From Lichenifustis flavocetrariae (GTDB lineage: Bacteria > Pseudomonadota > Alphaproteobacteria > Rhizobiales > Beijerinckiaceae): 64,000 bases of DNA. Positions within the stretch are counted from its first letter, which is position 1, and every line of letters begins with the position of its first letter. Of the stretch, positions 1-9,102 are shown in pieces. Below the pieces are notes generated by a model. It worked only from the letters and a program-made list of their open reading frames with translations, ran no database searches and had not been told where the DNA came from. Location: positions 1 through 64,000 of the forward strand of contig NZ_JAMOIM010000015.1 of assembly GCF_026130545.1 (NCBI RefSeq), in the 5' to 3' direction. The position numbers were made by a program, and so were the translations under genes.

Positions 1-398
1 CCCTTCCATGGCGACTGGAATTACACCATCCACCCCTCCTCAAACAGCAATCAGAGCAGTTAAATTCGGGCGAGCCCTTAGCGGCTGCACGGATCGGAAC
101 TCGACCGGGTCGATCCGACGAAAGCGACCGTCTCGAAGTGGCGTGGCGATGAGTCGCTCGACGGTGGAGGGAGCTGGCGTCGGACTGGCGTCCGACGCGG
201 GCAGTGTTCGGGACTCGGGCTCGCCGTTCCCCGTCTCGGACGTTAGAACTCTCGCAAATATTCGGATCTGCGATCGTGAGGGTGGCGGCAATCCAGGCGG
301 AGGTTAACCTTGCTTGAGGCACCGGCCCAGGATGTTCGGCCGAGGTCGTCATTTTCGTAGGCATCTACCGCCAATAAGCGCCGCGCCGGATCCGCACC
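1..398. other. Left-edge stretch with no recognised gene
   Basis: No reading frame here resembles a known protein, and the short open frames on the two strands mirror each other, as is usual in GC-rich DNA. It may include the missing 5' part of the IS630 transposase whose recognisable similarity begins near 399, but I could not match any of this sequence to the N-terminal helix-turn-helix region of that family. No tRNA-like or terminator-like structure was seen. Confidence 0.4.
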
Positions 399-992
399 TT
401 CAAACTCGTGAACGATCCTCAGTTCGCAGCCAAGGTTCGCGACATCGTAGGGTCGGATGTCGATCCGCCGCCCATGCCCGGTGCTTGCGATTGACGACAG
501 AAGCCAGATCCAAGCGCTCGGACTCATGCCGCGGGGTCGCCCAAGGAGGTGGCGCGCCGGCACCCTGACGCTGACTACAAGCACCACGGCACAATGACGC
601 TGTTCGCGGCTCTCGACATGGTGGAAAGGGCTGTCGGCGCTTGCAGGCAGGCCATTGCCATCAGGAGTTTATCCTTCCTCAAGGCCGTCGAAAAAACCGT
701 CCTGGCCGCCAGGGCCATGCACGTCAACCGCGATAATCACGCCGCACATAAGCACCCGAGCGTGATCGCTTGGCTCGCCCTCCACCCCTGCATCACCTTC
801 CACTTCACCCTGACCAGCGCCTCCCGGCTCAACGCCGTCGAGGGCTTTTTCGCCATCCTAACGAAGCGGCGACCGCGACCCGGAAGCTACCTCGGAGTTG
901 TCGAGCTGCAGGCCGCGTTTCACGCAAGTTTCTCCGCTGCGAACGGTCGGTCTTGCAAGCGTCACCGACCAACCTTGGGTCGGGTCTTCTAA
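399..992 (+). pseudogene. IS630-family transposase remnant, frameshifted
   Basis: Three pieces of one IS630-type DDE transposase can be read in order but not in one frame. From 399 the frame encodes FKLVNDPQFAAKVRDIVG; from 481 the frame is shifted and encodes VLAIDDRSQIQAL, the family block with the first catalytic Asp; from about 549 the first frame returns with DYKHHGTMTLFAALD, then NRDNHAAHKHP (second Asp) and LNAVEGFFAILTKRR (Glu). All three acidic positions survive, yet at least two frameshifts and loss of the N-terminal third make it inactive. The C-terminal end is also degenerate. I saw no flanking terminal inverted repeats. It is a decayed insertion sequence beside the Tad-like cluster. 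Confidence 0.8.
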
Positions 993-1111
993 TTCTTCAA
1001 ATGCTGCACTGATGGAACGCGTTGCAGGACTGACAAGCGGGACTAAAGCGGCTTCGGGAGATCAAACCGTTAGCCAGCAATATAAGCGTATTTTAACAGA
1101 TATGCTTCAGT

Positions 1112-1702
1112 ATGTCGCAGGTAAAAACTACCGAGAGCATCTTGTTCAAGAGATTTCATCAGGATCGGCATGGGGCGGCAGCGGTGGAGTTTGCGCTGCT
1201 TGGACTCGTCGCCCTGACCTTGATCCTAGAGACGATGCAGGTCGGCTTTTTCTTCTGCTGCTCAGTCTTCCTTGAGCGTGCCACCGACAAGGCGATGCGC
1301 GCGATCCAAATTGGCACGGTGTCCGCGCAAGGCATGAGCGCCGATCAGTTCCGCTTGAACGTGTTCTGCGCCGCCCTTCCGCTCGGGATGTCCTGCTCAA
1401 GGGTCATCTTGGACATCCGGACGGCCAATGTCGGAACGAGCCCCGCCGGGTACTATGCTTTCGTCAAATCCGATCGGTCCGGTCTCCAGCCGTTGCCGAT
1501 GGACAACTCGAAGACAAGCTTCTGTCCAGGAGCGCCGAGCGTGCACGTCTTCCTTCAATCTTTCTACGCCATGCCTACGATCAGTCCGTTCTGGACGGCG
1601 CTCTCGTCTGTGTCATGGAACGGCGAGAACGTCCATTTCGTCGCGCAAACGTCCGTCTTCAAGAATGAACCATTCGAGCACAGCTATGCGGCGACCTGCT
1701 GA
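1112..1702 (+). CDS. TadE-like pilus assembly/pseudopilin protein (first copy)
   Basis: A 196-residue protein with the TadE layout: a short basic N-terminus, the motif GAAAVEFALLG at residues 21-31, and one hydrophobic helix through about residue 49, followed by a periplasmic domain with several cysteines. TadE-type proteins are minor pseudopilins of Flp/Tad type IVc pili, inserted in the inner membrane with the C-terminus outside. The second TadE-like gene overlaps its end, and a TadG-like gene follows, so the three form an operon. The ATG lacks a good Shine-Dalgarno; a TTG at codon 11 preceded by GAGAG is an alternative start. No tadA/B/C, rcpA or flp gene lies in this window, so any machinery must be elsewhere. 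Family call is firm; exact role is inferred. Confidence 0.8.
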   Translation: MSQVKTTESILFKRFHQDRHGAAAVEFALLGLVALTLILETMQVGFFFCCSVFLERATDKAMRAIQIGTVSAQGMSADQFRLNVFCAALPLGMSCSRVILDIRTANVGTSPAGYYAFVKSDRSGLQPLPMDNSKTSFCPGAPSVHVFLQSFYAMPTISPFWTALSSVSWNGENVHFVAQTSVFKNEPFEHSYAATC

Positions 1703-2372
1703 AGGCGCGCCTCCTCGGAGAGCAGGTTTTATAGTTGATCGAAGAGGCTTGTCCGCCGTCGAATTTGCATGCTTCGCCCCGGTGTTCATCCTGCTTCTTC
1801 TCGGAGGCGCCGATATGCTGCGGTATGTCATTGCCTGTGACCGCGTGGAGTCCATTGCAAATTCCATAAGCCTCATGTTGGCGCAGAATAGCTTGGGGAC
1901 GATAAACTATCAGGATGTGCAATTCTATCACGATTCCGCCATGTTGACCTATCCTTCGCTCCTGTCCGAAGGCAATAGACGCAACGTCGATTGGGCTTCC
2001 ACAATCTCTATCTCGATGGCAGCCGTCACCTTCACAACGGACCCGTCTTGCTCGAGCAATTGCACCTATTCGGCCAGCGCGGTCTGGTCTGGAGGCGATG
2101 CGCCGCGATCGTGCTCGATTGCGATGATGTCGGCGCCCGACAATGCTGCTCCATCTCCAACGACCCTGCCGGTCCATGTCTTCGCACCCGGAACGATTAT
2201 TGTCGCCGACGTGGTCTACCAGATGAGACCACTGTTCCAGTCTCGATTTTTTGACGGCATCACGATCCGGCGATCCGCCTATGCGACGGCGCGGCTGACG
2301 CCAATGATCAAATATCAGATTGTTTCGGGTGACAACGGGATTGCTCAACCTTGCCTGGGATATACAACGTGA
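1686..2372 (+). CDS. TadE-like pilus assembly/pseudopilin protein (second copy)
   Basis: A 228-residue protein with the TadE signature RRGLSAVEFACFAPVFIL near residues 19-36, forming the single N-terminal membrane helix, and a periplasmic region containing a CSSNC cysteine pair. It is distinct from the first TadE-like protein, suggesting paired minor pseudopilins as in many tad loci (tadE/tadF). I chose the ATG at 1686, which overlaps the previous gene by 17 nt; an in-frame ATG at 1665 would add seven residues. The open frame continues upstream to 1428, but that part is antiparallel in composition to the first TadE gene and looks non-coding. It probably assembles with its neighbours in the envelope. 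Confidence 0.78.
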   Translation: MRRPAEGAPPRRAGFIVDRRGLSAVEFACFAPVFILLLLGGADMLRYVIACDRVESIANSISLMLAQNSLGTINYQDVQFYHDSAMLTYPSLLSEGNRRNVDWASTISISMAAVTFTTDPSCSSNCTYSASAVWSGGDAPRSCSIAMMSAPDNAAPSPTTLPVHVFAPGTIIVADVVYQMRPLFQSRFFDGITIRRSAYATARLTPMIKYQIVSGDNGIAQPCLGYTT

Positions 2373-2449
2373 CAGGCCGGCATTTGGTTAGATTTTACTG
2401 TGCCAGGTTCGGGGGGATAGACCGTAAGCCGCGTCCTGCCGGATCCGTC

Positions 2450-3850
2450 ATGCTCGCCTCGCTCAAGCCGCTCATCAAAGGGTTCCTTGCCTTTCGCAAT
2501 GATCTGAGCGGCAATATCGGCATGATTTTCGCTTTTGCGCTGCTGCCGGCGATCGGTTTGATCGGGCTCGCAGACGACTTTGCCACGGGCATCATGGCGA
2601 AGCGGAGGCTTGACGCGGCCGCCGACGCCGCTGTGCTCCACGCAGTTTCCAAATCCTCCAACCCGAACCTCGACCAAACGACCCAGGACGCCGGCCGAGC
2701 CAGCTTCGACGCGCAACTCGGCAACGCCTCCAACATTACCGTCGTCAGCGTCTCCCTCACCTCCGGCTACGTTGATGGGAACCTGCAGGTAACCCTGAAA
2801 TACCGGGCCACCGTACCGACGAATTTCGGCTCGCTGTTTCAAGTCCCGACGCTTTTCCTATCGGGATCGGCCGTGGCTGTGGCGCCCATCCCGGCTTACG
2901 CCAACTTCTACTTGCTGCTCGACAATTCTCCCTCGATGGGGATCGGTGCCACGGTAGATGACATCACACAACTGCAATCGTTGACCGGCGGTTGCGCCTT
3001 CGCGTGTCACGAACACACGTCTAGCAGCGGACGGATCACCGGCGACAACACGAGCGACAACTACCATATCGCCAAGAACAACAACGTCGTGACGCGCATC
3101 GACGTTGAACGAATCGCGGCTCAACACCTGTTTGATTCCGCGACGGCAAATCAGCAGTACCCCAATCAATACAACGCGGCGATTTACACGTTCAGCGATG
3201 TCTTGCAAACGATCGCGACGCTTTCTTCCAATCTGAGCGATGTCGCCTCGCAGGCACAGAACATCGACCTCGCCTATTCGTACTTTGACCACCGGGACAC
3301 CCAGACGTCCTACGACACCGCCTTCAGCTACATGTCGAACATCATCACGCAGAGCGGGAATGGGCTCACGAGCTCAAGCCCGATTTCCTACCTCTTCGTC
3401 GTCACGGATGGTGTGCAGGACGAGCCTGTGGGAACCGGCTCCGGCTCCAACAACAAGCCCGACAAGTGGGTTTCGCCGTCGACGCAAACTTCCCCTCCCG
3501 GTACTGCTTCGCCGAACCTTTCGAACACTCTGACTGGGAATTTCAATAGCAACAGCCACAGGCTGATCTCGACGTTTTCTTCGGGCTCATCTATTGCGCT
3601 GTCACAGTGCCAATCAATGAAAGCTCAAGGCATCAAGATTGCCATCTTGTATACGACATATCTTCCCATCAATAATGATAACACCTACAAATCTTACGTT
3701 GCTCCAATTTCCAGTAAAATTCCTACGGATCTCCAAGGCTGCGCTTCCCCTAACTTGTTCTTCACCGTCACCCCTTCGCAGGGCATCGATGATGCCATGA
3801 AGGCGATGTTCAAGGCCGCAACATCTGGCTTGCCTCGGCTGACACAGTAG
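2450..3850 (+). CDS. TadG-like protein with von Willebrand factor A domain
   Basis: A 466-residue protein. Residues about 16-44 (NDLSGNIGMIFAFALLPAIG) are the TadG-type N-terminal membrane anchor, followed by the AKRRLDAAADAAVLHA segment common to this family. From about residue 150 a von Willebrand A domain begins: LLLDNSPSMG with the metal-site DxSxS (D158) and VVTDG near residue 320. The long Ser/Thr/Asn-rich region suits an extracytoplasmic protein. TadG-like vWA proteins are surface or periplasmic factors of Tad pili, thought to anchor or display adhesive structures. The frame is open from a TTG at 2351, overlapping the previous gene, but the ATG at 2450 starts directly before the conserved anchor and is preferred. 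Last gene of the three-gene cluster; it converges on hrpB. Confidence 0.8.
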   Translation: MLASLKPLIKGFLAFRNDLSGNIGMIFAFALLPAIGLIGLADDFATGIMAKRRLDAAADAAVLHAVSKSSNPNLDQTTQDAGRASFDAQLGNASNITVVSVSLTSGYVDGNLQVTLKYRATVPTNFGSLFQVPTLFLSGSAVAVAPIPAYANFYLLLDNSPSMGIGATVDDITQLQSLTGGCAFACHEHTSSSGRITGDNTSDNYHIAKNNNVVTRIDVERIAAQHLFDSATANQQYPNQYNAAIYTFSDVLQTIATLSSNLSDVASQAQNIDLAYSYFDHRDTQTSYDTAFSYMSNIITQSGNGLTSSSPISYLFVVTDGVQDEPVGTGSGSNNKPDKWVSPSTQTSPPGTASPNLSNTLTGNFNSNSHRLISTFSSGSSIALSQCQSMKAQGIKIAILYTTYLPINNDNTYKSYVAPISSKIPTDLQGCASPNLFFTVTPSQGIDDAMKAMFKAATSGLPRLTQ

Positions 3851-3863
3851 ATCTGAGGAGACG

Positions 3864-6341
3864 TTAAGTACCGCGCGGCTTCGTCCGTGTCGTGGGCAGC
3901 GCGGCGGCCGGGTCGTCCGGCCAGGGATGGCGGGGATAGCGGCCCTTCATGTCGGCCTTGACCGCTGCCCAGGAGCCCCGCCAGAAGCCCGGCAGGTCGC
4001 GCGTGATCTGGATTGGCCGACTGGCGGGCGAGAGAAGGTGCAGCACGAGGGGCACGCGGCCGCCCGCGAGAGCCGGATGGGTCGACAGCCCGAATAATTC
4101 CTGCACCCGCACAGCGATGCCCGGGCCGCCTTCGCCCCTGTAGTCCACGGCAAGGCGCGATCCGGTCGGGGCTTCGAAATGCGTCGGGGCCTCTTGGGCA
4201 AGGCGGCGACCCATATCGTAGGGCAGGAGGGATTTGATGGCCTGATCGAGCACCGAAGCATCGATCTCGGCGACCCTTGTCCTGCCAGCGAGATAGGGGG
4301 CCAGCCAGGTTTCGATCGATACGGCGAGGGTTGCATCGGACAAGTCCGGCCAGGGATCACCCTCGGCGCCACGCAGGAACGAGACCCGGTCCCGCCATTG
4401 CTGCAGGTCCTTGGTCCAGGGGAGGCGATCGAGACCGAGATCGGCCACGCCGCGCGCAAGCAGGCCCGTTGTCTCCGGACCCGCTTCGAGCGGGAGGATG
4501 CGCTCAGTCAGCACCAACGCCCTGAGCCGACGTTGTTCGCGGCGGGTGAGGCCAGCTCGCTCCTTGTCGAATCGCGTTTCGTCAATCCGTTCGATCGCGT
4601 CGCCCGCGACCGCCTCGATCTCTTCGAGCGTCAAAGGTGCAGCCAGCAGAATGCGGGTCGCCGCGGCGCGTCCGACGAGTTCCCCTACGGCCAGAAAGGG
4701 TTCCCGGGCGAGCCGGTCCGCCGCTTCGACCGACGCCGCACGACCGTTCACAAGAAGAAATGTGCCTGGCGCACCACGGGCCTTCGCGATCCGCTCGGGG
4801 AACGCGAGAGCCAGGAGGTGGCCGGCGCTCAGATCTTCGTGATCCCCACCGGTGCCATCCCCAAACCTTGCGGCGGCACGCGCCAGCGAGCGGGCGAGGA
4901 TGCGCGCCGAATCGGCGCGGCCCGAGCGGTCTTGACGCCATCGCGTGAGCCGATCCTCCGCATCCGTGCCGGTGCCCCCGAGAGCGCGTTCGATCAGCAG
5001 TACGGCAACCTCGGCCCCGCGCTGCGCTACGCCGCGTCCGGCCGCGACCGTCACCATGCGGGCCAGCCGTGGCGGCAGGGCAAGGCTCGCAATGTCGCGC
5101 CCCATCGCGGTGGGGGCGCCCTCGACCGTGAGGGCGCCAAGATCCTGGAGCATGGTCCGGGCCGCCGTGACGGCGGGCGCGGGGGGTGGGTCCAGCCATC
5201 GCAGCTGCGCGGGCTCGCGAACGCCCCATACCACAAGATCGAGGAGAAGGCCGGACAGGTCGGCATCGAGGATTTCGGGGCGCGCGAAAGCCTGGAGGGC
5301 TCCGTTCCCGGCTTCCTCCCACAGCCGGTAACAGACGCCCGGCTCCGTGCGTCCCGCGCGACCGCGCCGCTGGTCGGCCGCGGCGCGCGACACGCGCACG
5401 GTTTCCAACCGCGTCAGGCCCATATCGGGTTCGAAGCGCGGCGCGCGCGTCAGTCCGCTGTCGACCACCACCCGGACGCCCTCGATCGTGAGCGACGTTT
5501 CGGCGATGGAGGTGGCCAGCACCACCTTGCGCCGGCCTGGGGACGCCGGTTGCACGGCGCGGTCCTGTGCGGCGCGATCCATGGCGCCGAACAGCGGTGC
5601 GATATCGATCGTGGATGCGACGCGCTCGGCCAGCAATCCTGCCGCCCTGGTGATTTCCCGCTGGCCCGGCAGAAAGGCGATGACCGAGCCTTCCTCCTCA
5701 CGCAGGGCCCGCAGGACCGCGGCCACGACATCATTCATGATGTCGCGCGAGGGGTCGCGGCCAAGATAGCGCGTCGCCACCGGAAAGGCGCGCCCCTCGC
5801 TGACGAGAAGCGGCGCGTCGTCCAGGATGGCTGACACCCGGGCCCCATCGAGCGTTGCCGACATGACGAGGAGGCGCAGGTCGTCGCGCAAGGCCCCCTG
5901 CACGTCGAGCGCGAGCGCGAGGCCGAGGTCGGCGTCGAGCGAGCGCTCGTGATATTCGTCGAAGATGACTGCGGCGATGCCGTCGAGCGCGGGGTCGTCG
6001 AGGATCATGCGGGTGAAGACACCCTCGGTGACCACTTCAATGCGCGTTCGGGCCGATACCCGCGTGTCGAAACGCGCCCGCAAGCCGACGGTCTCGCCCA
6101 CCTTTTCCCCAAGCGACGCGGCCATGCGCTCTGCCGCCGCCCTGGCGGCGAGGCGACGAGGCTCCAGAATGATCAGCCGGCCGCCGGCGGTCCAAGGCTC
6201 GCCCAGCAGCATGAGGGGGACCCGCGTCGTCTTGCCTGCGCCAGGGGGAGCCACCAGCACGACGCGTGATCCGTCGCGCAGGAGCTGGACGAGATCGTCG
6301 CGAACGGCCTCGATGGGCAAGGACACCGGGGTCTTGGTCAT
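3864..6341 (-). CDS. hrpB: ATP-dependent RNA helicase HrpB
   Basis: An 825-residue DEAH-box helicase of usual HrpB length. Motif I is APPGAGKTT (residues 31-39), motif II is DEYH (128-131), motif III is SAT (161-163), and motif VI QRRGRAGR follows the second RecA domain. After it come the HA2/winged-helix region and the HrpB-specific C-terminal domain ending in PRHPWPDDP. HrpB is a cytoplasmic 3'-5' RNA-type helicase of poorly defined physiological role in bacteria. It starts at ATG 6341, diverges from kup across about 200 nt, and ends 13 nt from the stop of the TadG-like gene on the other strand. The motif II Tyr in place of Phe or Ala is a conservative variant. Confidence 0.92.
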   Translation of the reverse strand: MTKTPVSLPIEAVRDDLVQLLRDGSRVVLVAPPGAGKTTRVPLMLLGEPWTAGGRLIILEPRRLAARAAAERMAASLGEKVGETVGLRARFDTRVSARTRIEVVTEGVFTRMILDDPALDGIAAVIFDEYHERSLDADLGLALALDVQGALRDDLRLLVMSATLDGARVSAILDDAPLLVSEGRAFPVATRYLGRDPSRDIMNDVVAAVLRALREEEGSVIAFLPGQREITRAAGLLAERVASTIDIAPLFGAMDRAAQDRAVQPASPGRRKVVLATSIAETSLTIEGVRVVVDSGLTRAPRFEPDMGLTRLETVRVSRAAADQRRGRAGRTEPGVCYRLWEEAGNGALQAFARPEILDADLSGLLLDLVVWGVREPAQLRWLDPPPAPAVTAARTMLQDLGALTVEGAPTAMGRDIASLALPPRLARMVTVAAGRGVAQRGAEVAVLLIERALGGTGTDAEDRLTRWRQDRSGRADSARILARSLARAAARFGDGTGGDHEDLSAGHLLALAFPERIAKARGAPGTFLLVNGRAASVEAADRLAREPFLAVGELVGRAAATRILLAAPLTLEEIEAVAGDAIERIDETRFDKERAGLTRREQRRLRALVLTERILPLEAGPETTGLLARGVADLGLDRLPWTKDLQQWRDRVSFLRGAEGDPWPDLSDATLAVSIETWLAPYLAGRTRVAEIDASVLDQAIKSLLPYDMGRRLAQEAPTHFEAPTGSRLAVDYRGEGGPGIAVRVQELFGLSTHPALAGGRVPLVLHLLSPASRPIQITRDLPGFWRGSWAAVKADMKGRYPRHPWPDDPAAALPTTRTKPRGT

Positions 6342-6467
6342 GCGCCTGGGTTTGGCGGCACGACCCCGCTTTGTCCAGCCGACGAGGTACGGAGATCGAG
6401 GGCGCAGAGCCGAGACACAGTGTCACGACGAAATTTTGGCGTCGCAGCATGATTTAATGCTGGGGCC

Positions 6468-6496
6468 TTCTCGTGCGGTGTCGGAACGGATATATC
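6468..6496 (+). promoter_or_regulatory. Candidate kup promoter with GGATATATCC dyad
   Basis: TTCTCG (6468-6473) and TATATC (6491-6496) are separated by 17 nt. The -10 lies inside a perfect 10-bp palindrome GGATATATCC (6488-6497). Transcription would start about 40 nt before the kup ATG. The -35 match is weak, so this is only a candidate. Confidence 0.3.
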
Positions 6497-6544
6497 CCTT
6501 GCGCCCTGAGGACCCTTTCGCAAAGTGGGTCCGAGACGATTGGA

Positions 6545-8473
6545 ATGACGCAGAACACCATGCGCGATACATCGGTCTCGCCCGCGACTGCTGAGGCGGG
6601 TCAGGAACAAGGCCATGGCGCCAAGACCGGCTTTTGGCCGATGGTCCTCGGCTCGATCGGTGTCGTGTATGGCGACATCGGCACAAGTCCTCTTTATGCG
6701 CTGAAAACAGCGTTGCATCACACGAGCGAGACCGCCGCCACGCCCCGCGAGGTGATCGGGGTCGTGTCGCTTCTGATCTACGCGCTCGTGTTCACGGTGA
6801 CGGTCAAATATGTGATCTTCCTGATGCGGGCCGACAACAAGGGTGAGGGCGGCACGCTCTCCCTCATGGCGCTCGCGCAAGGGGTGCTGAAGCGGCGCGG
6901 CCGCGTCGTGTTCCTGCTTGGCGTCACTGGAGCCGCGCTGTTTTCCGGTGATGCGATCATCACGCCGGCGATCTCGGTCCTGTCCGCCGTCGAAGGGCTC
7001 GGCGTCGCCGAACAGGGGCTTATTCCCTACGTGCTCCCCATCACGGTGGTGATCCTGATCACGCTCTTCGCCGTGCAGCGGTCCGGCACCGCCAAGGTCG
7101 CCACGTTCTTCGGCCCTATCATGCTGGTCTTCTTCGCGCTGATCGGCGTCTTGGGGATCTGGCACATCGCCGATTCGCCGCAGGTGCTGTTGGCTTTCAA
7201 CCCGCTGCGCGGCCTCGCCTTCCTGTTCGGCAGCGGTGGCTCCGGCTTCGTCACCCTCGGCCTGGTATTCCTGGCCGTCACGGGCGCCGAGGCGCTCTAT
7301 GCCGACATGGGCCATTTCGGCCGCCGTCCGATCCAATTGGCTTGGCTGGTCTTCGTCCTGCCCGCACTCCTCCTGAACTATCTCGGGCAGGGAGCCCTGG
7401 TGCTGAAGGATCAGGCCGCCATCAAGGACCCCTTCTTCCTGATGGTGCCGGGCTGGGCTTTGATCCCCTTCGTGATCCTGTCCACCGCGGCGACCGTCAT
7501 CGCGAGCCAGGCCGTGATCACCGGAGCCTTTTCGCTGATCCGGCAAGCGATTCAGCTTGGGCTACTGCCCCGCATGGAAATCCAGCACACGTCGGAGACG
7601 ACGGAAGGGCAGATCTTCGTGCCACGGGCGAACCGATTGATGTTGATCGGCGTGTTGCTGCTCGTGTTCCTGTTCAAGTCGTCCGACGCGCTCGCCAATG
7701 CCTATGGCATCGCAGTGACCGGGACGATGGTCGTGACCACGCTGCTCGCCTTCTTCGTGGTGCGTTATCTCTGGCGTTGGCCGCTCATCACTTCGGTGCT
7801 GGTCATCGGCTTCTTCCTGGTCATCGACCTCGCGTTCCTGATCGCCAATCTCGTGAAGGTGCTCGATGGCGGTTGGGTGCCGCTCATTCTCGCGGTCGGC
7901 TCGATGTTGATCATGTGGACCTGGGTGCGCGGCACGGCGCTTCTGTCGCAGAAGACGCACCGGGACTCGATCTCGACGCGCGACCTCATCCGTATGCTGG
8001 GCAAAAGCAAGCCGACACGGGTTCCTGGCACGGCCATCTTCCTGACGAGCGACCCCGATGTCGCCCCCTCGGCCCTCATGCACAACCTGAAGCATAATAA
8101 AGTGCTGCATGAGCGCGTGCTGATCGTGTCCGTGCGCACCGAAGATCAGCCGCGCGTGGCCGCCGCGAACCGATTCCAGATCGAGAAGATCTCGGACGAC
8201 TTCACGACCGTGATCCTCCACTACGGCTATATGGAACTGCCCCGCATGCCGGCGGCGCTGGCCAATCTGCGCAAGGCCGGGCTGAAGTTCGACATCATGA
8301 CGACGTCTTTCTTCCTCGGTCGGCGTTCGCTGAAGCCCTCACCCAATTCCGGCATGCCACGCTGGCAGGATCTCCTGTTCATCGCTCTGTCGAAACAGGC
8401 CGCGACCGCGACGGACTTCTTCTCGATTCCGTCCGATCGGGTGGTGGAATTGGGTGCGCAGGTGTCCGTGTGA
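6545..8473 (+). CDS. kup: Low-affinity potassium transport protein Kup
   Basis: A 642-residue member of the KUP/HAK/KT family of K+ uptake systems, probably K+/H+ symporters in the inner membrane. The N-terminal family signature GSIGVVYGDIGTSPLYALK lies about 35-55 residues in, followed by some twelve hydrophobic helices and a hydrophilic cytoplasmic C-terminal domain ending FSIPSDRVVELGAQVSV. I chose ATG 6545; the frame remains open to 6473 but that extra stretch is unlike the family. The FMN reductase gene starts 4 nt after the stop, suggesting co-transcription. Hyphomicrobiales often carry several kup paralogues, so its condition of use cannot be told. Confidence 0.93.
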   Translation: MTQNTMRDTSVSPATAEAGQEQGHGAKTGFWPMVLGSIGVVYGDIGTSPLYALKTALHHTSETAATPREVIGVVSLLIYALVFTVTVKYVIFLMRADNKGEGGTLSLMALAQGVLKRRGRVVFLLGVTGAALFSGDAIITPAISVLSAVEGLGVAEQGLIPYVLPITVVILITLFAVQRSGTAKVATFFGPIMLVFFALIGVLGIWHIADSPQVLLAFNPLRGLAFLFGSGGSGFVTLGLVFLAVTGAEALYADMGHFGRRPIQLAWLVFVLPALLLNYLGQGALVLKDQAAIKDPFFLMVPGWALIPFVILSTAATVIASQAVITGAFSLIRQAIQLGLLPRMEIQHTSETTEGQIFVPRANRLMLIGVLLLVFLFKSSDALANAYGIAVTGTMVVTTLLAFFVVRYLWRWPLITSVLVIGFFLVIDLAFLIANLVKVLDGGWVPLILAVGSMLIMWTWVRGTALLSQKTHRDSISTRDLIRMLGKSKPTRVPGTAIFLTSDPDVAPSALMHNLKHNKVLHERVLIVSVRTEDQPRVAAANRFQIEKISDDFTTVILHYGYMELPRMPAALANLRKAGLKFDIMTTSFFLGRRSLKPSPNSGMPRWQDLLFIALSKQAATATDFFSIPSDRVVELGAQVSV

Positions 8474-8477
8474 GGGG

Positions 8478-9035
8478 ATGCCGGCGCGTCCCCTAAGTTT
8501 TCTCGGTCTGTCGGGCAGCCTACGCGGCGCCTCGACCAACACGGCGCTTCTCGAAGCGGCGCGGCTCCTCGCGCCGCCGGATCTTCGGGTCGACGTCTAC
8601 AATGGCTTGGGCGATCTGCCGTTGTTCAATCCGGATCTGGATGAGCCCGGGCGACCCCCACCTGCGGCTGTCGCGGCTTTCCGTTCGGCCGTGGACACCT
8701 GCGATGGCCTGCTCGTCGCTTGCCCCGAATACGCCCATGGCGTGCCCGGCGCCTTCAAGAATGCGCTCGACTGGCTTGTCGGGGGGCCTGAATTTCCCGG
8801 CAAACCCATCGCCCTCTTCCATGCCACGACGCGCGGCACGCATGTCCGCGCCGCGTTGACCGAAATTCTAAGCACGATGTCGGGCCTTATCGTCCAAGGT
8901 GCGACGCTCGCGCTGCCGCTGCTCGGGCGACATGAGAGCCCTCAAACCATCGCAACCAACGCCGACCACGCGCGGGAGATTGGATCGGCGTTGCGGTTTT
9001 TCGCCTCGTGCGTGCGCTCAATCCCCGCACGCTAG
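8478..9035 (+). CDS. NADPH-dependent FMN reductase family protein
   Basis: A 185-residue flavodoxin-fold protein. The phosphate-binding loop GLSGSLRGAST (residues 10-20) and the block PEYAHGVPGAFKNALDW are diagnostic of NADPH:FMN reductases such as the azoreductase/chromate reductase group. These cytoplasmic enzymes reduce FMN, quinones, azo dyes or metal oxyanions; the substrate here is unknown. ATG 8478 begins just before the first strand; a GTG at 8454 inside the end of kup would add eight residues. The GAGGGG next to the ATG is too close to be an ideal ribosome site, so translational coupling to kup (4-nt gap) is likely. Confidence 0.82.
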   Translation: MPARPLSFLGLSGSLRGASTNTALLEAARLLAPPDLRVDVYNGLGDLPLFNPDLDEPGRPPPAAVAAFRSAVDTCDGLLVACPEYAHGVPGAFKNALDWLVGGPEFPGKPIALFHATTRGTHVRAALTEILSTMSGLIVQGATLALPLLGRHESPQTIATNADHAREIGSALRFFASCVRSIPAR

Positions 9036-9102
9036 CCAACGCAACATTCGCTTACCAGCGCTGTTATCGAGACGCTGGGATTGGTGTCTGCAATGCTGTC
9101 GC

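Noticed and set aside
1428-1685. N-terminal extension of the second TadE-like gene
   Set aside because: It lies wholly inside the first TadE-like gene in another frame and has off-frame composition; the TadE motif begins after 1686.
4179-5834. Long open frame (about 550 codons) on the plus strand across hrpB
   Set aside because: It is exactly antisense to a clear helicase, has low-complexity Arg/Gly/Ala composition and no family features; GC-rich DNA gives such frames.
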